Part shown: in pieces, positions 43,401 through 52,800 of the stretch
Numbering within the stretch: position 1 is the stretch's first letter
Layout of the letters: each line of letters starts with the position of its first letter
Assembly: GCA_046153945.1 (NCBI GenBank)
Contig: JBJXFF010000201.1
Span: 9,372-73,371 of the forward strand
Direction: 5' to 3'
DNA: 64,000 bases
Origin: SXOA01 sp046153945
Lineage (GTDB): Bacteria > Planctomycetota > Planctomycetia > Pirellulales > Pirellulaceae
Notes under the pieces: generated by a model
What the model saw: only the letters and a program-made list of their open reading frames with translations
What the model was told of the DNA's origin: nothing
Database searches by the model: none
Program-made: the position numbers and the translations under genes

Positions 43401-46400
43401 CGCTCCGGCGCCCAGCCGGAGATCATCTCCGTCTGACGACGCAGGGCAGTAGCGATCCACGAGCGAATGGGCTGGACATAGGCGTTATTAACCCCCGCCT
43501 TTTCCACAAGCTGTTGCGCGCGCTGAAATGCATCAACCGCGTCTTCAACCTTGTCTCGCAGGAAAAGACACACGCCATCCGCCAACAACACTTGAGCGCT
43601 TACTTGAACATCCTTGCGAATACGTTGCAGCTCGATTTCGAGAATATCAGCCGGAATCTTGCCCCCCGTCGCCTGTGCCCATACATCCAAGCTGAACCCG
43701 GATGCTTGGGCGTCTCCCAGTTCGACGCCAGAGAAGTGAATCTGCCTGGCCAGATCCTGGCTGGCCTTCAAATCGCCCAGCCGAAACAGGCTGAGTTCCA
43801 TATGGACACGCGCAACATTGACCTCCCATAGGTCACCCGCTCGCTCCAGAACTCTTACAGCTTCGCGGCATTTTTCGATGCACTCTTCAAAGTGGGAGGC
43901 TCCGTAAAGAACGACGCCATAGAAATTGAGAGCCTGACCCTGTCCCCACAAATCACCAAGCGACTTGTAGATTGCCAACGACTTCTGTGCATACACAATT
44001 CCCCGGCTGAAATAGGCGACCAAACCCATCACGGGGGCATGAATAGAATAGGCTTGAGCCAGTTCCAAAGTGGGAGGATAGCGCTCGGCCAGATTCATGC
44101 CGCGCAAGTGAGTCCAGAGACAAGGAATTTGACCTCGGCCGAACCAATAGGCATAGGCCAATCGATTGTGCAGACGAATGACGAGGAGTTGTCTGTCGGC
44201 GTCCACAAGTTTCTTGCGGCCCACGAAGAGACCTGGCAGCGCCGAGTGAAGTACCTGGACAAGTGCTTCCCAAAGGAGTAGAACCCAGAACACGACCGGC
44301 CATTTCGGCACCCGCTGGCCGAGCAATTCCAAGGCCCGCTCAATGGCCTCGATGGCCGTTTGCATGTCGCCTTGTTTGAAGGCTAGCTCCCCGCGCTTGC
44401 CCTCGATTTTCCCCTTGGCGACGTCTCCAACGGCTAGTTCTCTGGCCGTCTGGGCAATCTCCGCGGCTTCGTCATAACGGCCGCGAAGCATTAGCACGTC
44501 GCCGAGTCCTTCGGCAATCCGAAAACGGATAGTCTGGTCAGCGGAAGCGCTGCGCTCCGCGATGCGGTACTGCTCTTCAGCAAACTCAAGGGCATGATGA
44601 ATTCGGGCATCCTCCGCGGCCGCCAGCGCATACGGCAACGCCCGTTGGCTTTCTCCGGCTGCGTCGAAGTGATAGGCCAGATCATAGACCCGATTGGGAT
44701 CCTCGGCTTCGAGATCAACGGCGGCGCGCAGATGCAATTCTCGACGCTCGGCTTCCGGCAGCCGGGCGAGCAAGGTTTGGCGAAGCTTGTCGTGAATGAA
44801 GGCGCAGCGGTCTCCCGCTGATTTGGACCAGACAATGTGCCGTTGCTGCGCCTCGCGCAGAGCCGCCATCGCCTGCGCCGAAGTCTGCGCTGCCAGCTTC
44901 GACGCTGTGAACAGGTCAAACTCTTTGCCCAAAACCGCTCCGACCGAAAGCAGTTTGATGGTGGTTTCCGGTAACAGTTCAATTCGGCGGGCGAGGAACG
45001 CGGCGGCGTGACGCGAAGACTGCACATCGGCCAGGGCCATAGGCTCTACTTGCCAGCCCCTCTGTATTGGCACCAAAGCGCCGGACTCCACAAGTCCGCG
45101 CAAAGCAGCCGCCGCCATGAACGGGCTTCCCTCCGCCAGTCGCTCGATGACTCCGACCGCCTCATCCGGCAATGGCCCGGCCATCGACTCCACAAGTTTG
45201 CGGACACTGGAAGGGTGAAACGCGGGAAGCTTCAAATGCTCAGAGGAGGTCAGCTCTCGCAAGGGATGGCTGGAATGGACCTCTTCCGAACGAAAGGCAG
45301 CGATTAAGAGAATGGGACACTCCCCGGATCTGGAACGGCGCTGCCAATTACTGAGAACCTTGAGCGTTAATTGGTCCGCCCATTGGCAGTCATCCAGCAG
45401 CACGAGCGCGGGACGACCGGTGGAACCGAGCGCATCCAGCAGCGAGGTCAACGCTTGAACGCTTCGTGCTTCGGCAAAGGATTCGGGACCGAGCGGCGCA
45501 TTCGCGCACGAGCCAAAAAGCGCTGCCAATTCCGGCAGCGCGGAACATGCTGCTTCCAGTTGATCAGCCAGTCCAATTCTAAGTTTCTCTTCCACGCCCG
45601 GCTCGAGTCGTGCCGTTGTGACCACTGCTTCTGCCACGCCGGTCAAAAGTTGAAACGGAAGTTGAGTGGCCTTGTCGAGGCCATGCCCGCGCAAGATCCA
45701 AGCCCCCTGCTGGGCCCCGCGCTGCGCAAATTCCGCGAGCAGCCGGCTCTTGCCGCCGCCAGACTCGGCTTCCAACAGGACCAGACCGGGCTGGCCGGAT
45801 TGTGCGAGTTCTAACTGGGAGTGGAGCGCCTTCAATTCCTGCCCGCGACCGACGAACGCTGGTTCGGTCAGCGTGCGCCTGCGATCATTCAAGCCGACAA
45901 CCAGGGCCGGCTCGGACTCACCTCGCTGCAAGGCCTCGGCGATCACCGCCAGATCGGTGATCACCGCCTCCGCGGATTGATAGCGGTCGCGCGGATCCTT
46001 GCGCAACAGTCGCTGAATGACTTCGTCCAGAACTCGCGGCACAGGCAAACCCAAGCCGCGCAATTCGGGCGGTGGCAACGTCATGTGCTGCCGCAGAATT
46101 TCTCCGACACTATTTCCTTGAAACGGAGGCCGGCCGGCGAGAGACTCAAAGAGCACAATGCCGACCGCATACAGATCGGAACATGCCGTGACCTCCTGGT
46201 CGAGCAGGCCTGCTCCTTCGGGAGACAGATATTGCGCGGCATCTGCCCAATTCTCTCGAATGTTCGCCTCCAGGTCCGCCGTGCGAGTCAGGCCAAAGTC
46301 AACAAGCGTGACTTCACGCACCGGGCCTTCGGCATTGACAATTACATTGGCTGGCTTGACGTTGCGGTGCAGCACGTCTTTGGCATGGGCTGCCCGCAGG

Positions 46401-46780
46401 GCGGTCAGCAGGGAGCGGCCAACCAGCAGCGAGTCCAATACGGAGAGAGGTTTTTGCCGCAATCGCTCCCGCAATGAGATACCGGGAGTGAAGCGCATGA
46501 CTCGGTAGAATTGATCTGCTTCCGAGGCGAAGTCAAGCAACGGAGCCGATTCCCCAATCTTGATTTGCGAGAGAATCTGGGCTTCATGCTCCACCCGCAT
46601 GCGCACCGAGGCGGAGAAAGAAGACATCGCCACCGACTTGATCACGACCGTTGCATCTCGGGTAAGATCCGACGCCAGCACCGTTTCCGCACCATCGGCC
46701 TCCTTCAGTTGGCGCAGAACCCGGTAGCGGCCGCCGATTAGTCGCCCGTCCGCGGACAAACTCGTGTGGGCATCGGTCAT
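40478..46780 (-). CDS. Hybrid signalling protein: kinase-like / ATPase / TPR-like / GAF / histidine kinase / REC-REC / HPt
   Basis: A 2100-aa multidomain sensor. Order by residue: Ser/Thr kinase-like domain (about 15-285), ATPase with Walker A AESGGGKS (K344) and Walker B LVLLDDC, TPR-like helices (700-1250), GAF (about 1280-1420), coiled coil, HisKA with SHEIRTPMNG (phospho-His 1474), HATPase with DTGIGIP, two receivers (phospho-Asp 1765 and 1906) and a C-terminal HPt (His 2042). A complete phosphorelay is thus in one chain. The kinase-like catalytic loop reads HRNVKPANVIV, with Asn (N140) for the usual Asp, while DFG is intact. It may be a pseudokinase or very slow. ATG 46780 behind AAGAGGTGGGC. 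The PKS ends 86 bp upstream. Confidence 0.93.
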   Translation of the reverse strand: MTDAHTSLSADGRLIGGRYRVLRQLKEADGAETVLASDLTRDATVVIKSVAMSSFSASVRMRVEHEAQILSQIKIGESAPLLDFASEADQFYRVMRFTPGISLRERLRQKPLSVLDSLLVGRSLLTALRAAHAKDVLHRNVKPANVIVNAEGPVREVTLVDFGLTRTADLEANIRENWADAAQYLSPEGAGLLDQEVTACSDLYAVGIVLFESLAGRPPFQGNSVGEILRQHMTLPPPELRGLGLPVPRVLDEVIQRLLRKDPRDRYQSAEAVITDLAVIAEALQRGESEPALVVGLNDRRRTLTEPAFVGRGQELKALHSQLELAQSGQPGLVLLEAESGGGKSRLLAEFAQRGAQQGAWILRGHGLDKATQLPFQLLTGVAEAVVTTARLEPGVEEKLRIGLADQLEAACSALPELAALFGSCANAPLGPESFAEARSVQALTSLLDALGSTGRPALVLLDDCQWADQLTLKVLSNWQRRSRSGECPILLIAAFRSEEVHSSHPLRELTSSEHLKLPAFHPSSVRKLVESMAGPLPDEAVGVIERLAEGSPFMAAAALRGLVESGALVPIQRGWQVEPMALADVQSSRHAAAFLARRIELLPETTIKLLSVGAVLGKEFDLFTASKLAAQTSAQAMAALREAQQRHIVWSKSAGDRCAFIHDKLRQTLLARLPEAERRELHLRAAVDLEAEDPNRVYDLAYHFDAAGESQRALPYALAAAEDARIHHALEFAEEQYRIAERSASADQTIRFRIAEGLGDVLMLRGRYDEAAEIAQTARELAVGDVAKGKIEGKRGELAFKQGDMQTAIEAIERALELLGQRVPKWPVVFWVLLLWEALVQVLHSALPGLFVGRKKLVDADRQLLVIRLHNRLAYAYWFGRGQIPCLWTHLRGMNLAERYPPTLELAQAYSIHAPVMGLVAYFSRGIVYAQKSLAIYKSLGDLWGQGQALNFYGVVLYGASHFEECIEKCREAVRVLERAGDLWEVNVARVHMELSLFRLGDLKASQDLARQIHFSGVELGDAQASGFSLDVWAQATGGKIPADILEIELQRIRKDVQVSAQVLLADGVCLFLRDKVEDAVDAFQRAQQLVEKAGVNNAYVQPIRSWIATALRRQTEMISGWAPERRKTLLKQASKVVGKALKVARTFQNDLPHALREAGLVAAMQGSTRKARQYLDESLAVAERQGARFEHAQTLLARGRVGKEVGWPEAQKDLTKARQALRALGADFALGEAAEPEPAAQAKTATLSLVDRFDTVLDAGRRIASALSRDTIFKEVREAALRLLRGERCLLLQLQGDAAAEELTMVAGDHRAEYSRAMADRALATGKVVVYSEGQFDEDGALLAGVRSALCAPVFVRGKPAGCFYVDHRNVSGLFKADDVRLAEFIATIAGAALENAEGFAELQRLNETLEQRVAERTAAAEARARELAVSNAELERTAAELRRSEDELRLAKEVAENANRAKSDFLANMSHEIRTPMNGVMGMAELALQTTLTNQQRDYLNIVMQSADSLLRLLNDILDFSKVEAGKLELETIDFPLRDSLGDAMQTFGLRAAEKGVELTYLVPPDVPDTLIGDPGRLRQIVINLVGNALKFTEQGEIVVVVMVEELEDSHVDLHFVVSDTGIGIPLDKQQQIFEAFNQADSSTTRRFGGTGLGLTISKQLVRLMGGNIWVESEPGKGSAFHFTVRFEIAQGSPTHSWISPESLAGMPVLVVDDNRTNRRILEDLLTNWGMQPSMAASGPAALAALDDAALRGEPFRLALLDVMMPDMDGFMLAERIRQRPHLQDCMLIMLSSAGMTENSARCQELGIARYLIKPVKQSDLRNAIVRVLSTREQSIDPAVAASPPVAESRRSLRILLAEDGLVNQRVAREFLEKRGHEVVVVSNGRDAVEAALRDAFDLVLMDVQMPDMDGFEATQAIRQHELSTGRHIPIVAMTAHALKGDRERCLNAGMDDYLTKPIQPALLFEVIEGRKHSPQDSFETPPSQPAMDWKAAVNLVGGSEEMLRELLAIFFQESGAHLLSLRSALQQQNMFEVRRMAHTIKGAAAYFAAPSTVAAASRLEAMGKAGDLSGADEAYSILQREIDRLQQFSAGIVGIR

Positions 46781-46866
46781 GCCCACCTCTTGGCGGTTTG
46801 CGTCTGTGTTTCCTGGAACATTGCAATACCTCGAACAACGAACTGTTGGTCCGACTCCGTGGACAT

Positions 46867-49800
46867 CTACACAACAACCTGGCCCTCGGCAAATTGCTGG
46901 AAATGGATCGCGATACCCTGCAGAATAGCGGTGATCCGTTCGCGGTTGCGATTCAGGAACCAATGATCTCCGTCAAATTCAATGAGTTCGAAGCCGCCGT
47001 CCGTGTGCTGGGCCCACTCCTGGATTTCATCGCGGTAGACCATATCATCCTGCCTGGCGGCAAAGGCTGTAATGGGGCAATTCAATGGCGTGTTGGGGTG
47101 ATACCGGTAGCCCCTCAGCAGCGGATAGTCTCGTCGCATCAGCGGCAAGATGGACTTGATGAATTCCGGATCGTCCACATAGCGCGAAAGCGAAATCAGA
47201 TACTCTGGGCTATTATCGGCAATCATCGCCTTAAGCAGCGTGTCTCGCTTCTGTAGAAGGTGAACTAAATGAGGCGGCAGTGTCCCCGAGACTACATAGT
47301 GAGCAGGCTCTTTGTGGTGGCTCTCGCGCAAGCGGCGAATGACTTCACTCGCCACGATACCCCCGTAACTATGGCCCCAAATCACCACGGGGCGATCGAA
47401 CAGCGGCAACAGTTGCGGAACGATGAGTTCGACCAATTGTTCCAGGCTTTCCACCACCGGCTCGCCCATTCGATTTTCGCGCCCGGGTGTTTGGATGGCG
47501 AGAATGTCGCAGTCCTCCGGCGGATTGAGCAGGAAACCCGTGAACAGGGAAGCACCGACTCCCATGGAATGAAAACAAATTAACCGATACGAGGAGTTCT
47601 CGGCTCCGCGCCCGCGAATCAGCCAAGGGTTCAGGATTTGAACTCCCTCCAAATCCGCGAGTGTAAATGTAGGTGAACCAACTGAAGTACGCTGGCGGGT
47701 AGCGATGTCGGAAGTTCCGCTGCTCTCTAGTTGCGAGAGAAGGTCCGCCGCCAAAGTGGAGATGCTTGGCCCCTTGAGCAGCTTGATAAGCGGCACGTTA
47801 ATGTCCAGCAATCGTGTAATCCACACCTGCAGATCCGTAAGCATCAAAGAATCCAGACCGAGGTTGTCAATCGATGCGTCCGCGTCGAGCTTTTCCGGAA
47901 GTGTATCCAGAATTCTGGCCAGTTTTTCCGACAATTCCTGTTGCAATCGCTCTTGCTGTTGTCCAGGCTCCAATTCCAGGAGGGCACTGCGCAGGCTGGA
48001 ATTTCGGGGACGGTTGCTTCGAGAAAGAGCCGCATCGCTCAAATGGTCAACAAACCGCGCATCTCGAAGCAGGTGAGGATACGCGGTGCGGAAGCGACCC
48101 CAGTCGAATCGCGACGTCATCCGCTGGGTGGCTTGCTGAATCAGGGCGGCTTCGATTTTTCCCAGCACGTCGGCCAGCGGCATGACGAGCATGCCCTGAC
48201 TTGCGAGCAATCCGATAATGTCTTGAACGTCGTTCTCGGCTTTGGACATCCCCGCGTAGGACCCCAAAACGCCAAGATTGACGGAGGTTGCGGGGAGCCC
48301 TTGTTGGCGGCGAAATTCGGCCAGGGAATCTTGAAAGTAGTTGGCGGCGGCATAGTTCAACTGTCCAACCAGGCCAAGCACCGACGAAATGGAAGAGAGC
48401 ATGAGGAAGAAGTCGAGGTCTACTCCAGCCGCAAGGGCCGCCGCGTGCAAATTCCAGGCACCTTGCGCCTTGGGGCCGAATACCCGCTGGAAACGGGCCA
48501 TGTCCATCTTCGGTAGGGAAGCGTCGTCGAGTAGGGCTGCGCCATGGACGACGCCGGCCAAGGGGGGCAACTCGACCCGGATGCGCTCGATGAGTCGGTC
48601 AATCGCGCTGCGATCGGCAACGTCCCCATGCGCCAATAGAATTTGAACTCCTTGAGACTGCATGCTCTCCACGGCCACCCGATCTGCATCACTCTTCGGG
48701 CCGCTGCGGCTGAGCAACACCAAGTGGCGCGCTCCGCGGTCGGCCATCCACTTCGCGACCTCCAGACCAAAACCGCTCGCACCTCCGGAAATCAAATAGC
48801 AACGATCAGAACGAAAGGCGGCGCTCTGCGGTGGCAACGTCCGAACTCGCTCCTCTTCCATGTTCATCACGATCTTGCCGTGATAAGCCGCCCGGGTCAT
48901 GAATTTCATGGCCTCGGGAAGTTTGGAAATCGGAAACTCGGTGATTTCATGCGGAGCAAGTTCGCCCCTTTCGAATAGGGCAACCACCTCCGTCATTACG
49001 CGCCGATGCAACTCCGGCCTTTGCATCGCTAGCCGGTCGACATCGACAACAAAGTAAGAAACGTTGTCCCCAAGCCGTTCCAGACTCAGTTTGCTATTGC
49101 GATAGATATCCGACTTGCCTAGCTCGACAAAACGGCCGAACGGTGCGAGGCACTTCAGGCTTTGGGTGATGAAGCGGCCCGTCAGGGAATTCAGAACAAC
49201 GTCCACGCCGCATCCGCCCGTAACTTCCCTGACATGATTGTAAAAGTCGAGGGAACGTGAGTCGAACACATGCTCGACTCCACTTTGACGCAGGAAAGCC
49301 CGCTTTTCCTTGGTCCCCGCCGTGACAATCACCTTCGCGCCGGCCCGCTGCGCCAATTGAATCGCCGCGCCCCCAACCCCGCCAGCGGCAGAATGAATCA
49401 GAACCGTTTCCCCGCACTGCAGGCGCGCCAGATGGCATAGCGAATACCAGGCCGTGATGTAAACGACGGGAATTGCCGCCGCCTGTGACGGCGTTAACTG
49501 CTTTGGTTTGTGCGCCACACAATGGCCCGGAGTAGTAACCCGCCCGCTAAAGCCGTCGGCAACGCGGGCGATCACTTCATCGCCCACCTGAACATGCCGA
49601 ACCAGTTGGCCCGTATTCAGGACACGGCCCGCGACTTCCAATCCCAGGCGGTCGCATGCCAGCCCGCCAGAGACGGCACTTGCCGGCAGCAGGCCCATCG
49701 CATTCATGACATCTTTGAAGTTCAAGGCGGCTGCCTGAACGGCTATTTCCACGTCGTTCACCCCCAGTTGTGCCAGTGGAGTCCGACGGAAGACGATTTG

Positions 49801-52800
49801 ATCGAGGGCACCCGGCACACTCACATCGGCTCGATAAGCGCCGCCAACTCCCGCTTCCTCGGAGGTTGCCATCTCCTCGGCACTTTCCCGATCCACGGCA
49901 ATCAACTGCCTGACAAACCGCTTTGCACCGCGAATCGCGATTTCCGATTCGTCTTGATCACGGCGGATGTAGAGCAACTCTCCCACCAGCGCGTCCAGCT
50001 CTTCCAGGGAGCTTGATGCGTTCAGGTCAATCACCGTGAGCGGAATATTAGGACATTCGTTGTTGATGACGCGTGCCATGCCGTGCAGAATCGCTTGTCC
50101 TAAGTCGAGTTGCCAGTCGCCCGAGACGCCGGCCGCACTGCTGGTGACGACACACAGGCGAGATACTCCTTCGCGCTTGTGCAATGTTTGAGCCAGATGC
50201 ATGAGCGACGGGACATAGGGACAGTGGTCAAGTCCATTCCAGGCAGGATCGACCATGGTCAGCCCTGATGCGAAAACAATCAGCGTGCGCCGGTCGAGCG
50301 CCACGTCGGCAAGCAATTCGTCGAACGATCTTTGTGGACTGATCCGAAAAACTCGCGGTCGAATCCCTTCTGCAGTCAGCCTCATCACAAGTTCGTCCAC
50401 CTGAGCCGACGGGTCGGCGATCAGCACAGCATTGGTATAGTCATTGATTCGGAGGTGCAACTCAGCATCGCGAGGTGCCGGCAACCAGCGGTATTCGTAA
50501 CAACCTTCGTACAATGCGTCCGACTGATGCGAACCTGCTCCCATCAGCCGTTTACAGGTCAAACCGAGTACCTCGGCCACCAGTTCGCCGGCCTCATCAA
50601 AGAGTAAAGTATCCGAACAGAGATACTCTTTGTCGTTGCGGGTGGCACGAACGTAGCACCAGACACTTTGCGTGGGCCGGCGGTGGAACCTGACCCGCTC
50701 AATGCGGTACGGCAAGTAGATTCGATCCGGTTCGCCGTTGCGATGGACATCGGCGAACACAACATGCAAGCAGGCGTCGAGAAGCGCCGGGTGAACGGCC
50801 AAGGGCTGCGATTCAGGGACCAAATCATCTGATAGCCGCACTCGGGCGAGCATTTCATGCTCCTGGTGCCACAGTTCCTGAATGCAACGAAACTTCTCTC
50901 CATACCCCAGCCCCGCGGCTGCAATCGTCGCGTAAAACGGCTCGACGGGGAGCACATCAGCAGCCCGAAATTGCTGTCGAATCTCGTCGAGCGAAGCGGC
51001 TGATTTTTCAAAGCGGTCATGCACCGTGTTGATGCGGCCCGTGGAGTGCTTCGACCATGGCGATTCCGGCAGTGCGTCGGCAGGCCGGGTGCAGATGGCA
51101 TAGTCCCCTTCCCCGGAAACAATTTCGAGCCTCACTTCGAGCGGGTGACGGCTGTTTGCGGGAAGAATCAACGGGGAATCGAAATGGAGGTTCTCCAGGA
51201 ACACCGACTCATGGCGAAATTGCTCGCTGGCCACGGCCCAGGCCAATTCCAGGTGTCCGGTCGCTGGGAAGACAATCTCGCCGTCGACTTGATGATCGCG
51301 GAGATACGGGAACTTTTGCGGGTCGAGCGTCGCTTCCCAGACGGCCAAGCCATTTTCGGTGACCATTTGCGTTTGACGCTTCAGGAACGGATGCTCGAAG
51401 CGCCCCCGGCGCAGTTCCGCCGCCGCGGGGGCTTCAAACCAATGCCGGCTGTGCTGCCAGGCATAGGTGGGCAACCGGACATAGCGCCTGCCGGAACCAA
51501 ACATCAACTCGGTGTTTGGCTGCAGCCCGCGCGCCGCAAGTTGCGCCAGGCTTTGGAGGAACACGGTCACTTCCTCTTCCCGCCGGGTCATGGAGGGAGC
51601 AATCATCGCATCGGCATCGAGTTTCTTGAACAGAGCCTCGGAGCCGCTGACCAGCACGGGATGAGGGCCGATTTCGACAAACGTATCAAAGTTGTGCTGC
51701 AACATCGTTCCCAGTGCGCTGGTAAACAGCACCGGCAGCCGTGCATTCCGATACCAATAATCAGGTCCCAGGTGCCTGCCGCTTTCGCATTGGCCGGTGA
51801 CGGTCGAATACAGCGGCGTGAATGTCTCGACCCCCTGAATATCGTCGAGCGCCTCGCGCATCATCTCCTTGATCGGCTCCATGTGATGGCTGTGATACGC
51901 CACCTGAACCCGAACCGGTCGGTTGAAGACACCGCGACCTTCCAGCATCCTGGCAATCTGCTCCAGCGGCTCCGGGTCGCCGGACAAGGTGAGCATTTCT
52001 GGACCATTGACCGCGCCGATCGAAACCCGGCCTTCATAGCCCTTGATGAGTGCGCGAGCTTCTTCCAGTTCCAGGCCAACCGCCAGCATGGCCCCTTTGC
52101 CGGAAGCGAGATTCTGGGCCTGGGAACGATGGAAAATTACCTGGACCGCCTGCTCGAGCGTTAATGCTCCGGCAGCGTAGCCGGCGGCGACCTCGCCAAT
52201 CGAGTGACCCACGAATCCATCGGGCCGGATTCCGTAATGCTCGTAGAGCTTTACGAGTGCGATTTGGATGGCCATGACCGCGGGCTGGACCACGACCGTG
52301 TCGTGAATCCTGGAGTCTTGCTCATCCTTCTGAAGTTCCACAAGCAGCGACCAGCCGGCGAGCCTTTGAAATGCCGCATCGATCTCTTCCATCCAGTGGC
52401 GGAAGACGGGTTCTTGCTGCATCAATTGCCGCCCCATTCCCGCCCACTGTCCTCCCTGGCCCGAAAAGACGAACGCCAGCTTCGGCCTTTTCTTCTTGGT
52501 GATCGTCCTCGTCAGGGTTGCGGAATCGACTTGCCCGTCGGAATACTTCCGCAGCCTTTCCTCGATGTCCTTAGAGGACTCACCAACAATCGCGAGCAGA
52601 TGCGGATAGTGGCTGCGCCGAGTGAAGGCTGAAAAGGCGATGTCCTCAAGCCGCTGCTCAGTGCTGCTCAAGAAGTCCGCATGCCGCAGCGCAAGTGTCC
52701 TTAAGGAATCGCGATGAGCCGCACTGAGGACATAGAGCTTCTCGCTTTTGGAAACTTCCCCCTTGGTCGCTGCATGTCCACTTTCTCCAGAACTCGCCGA

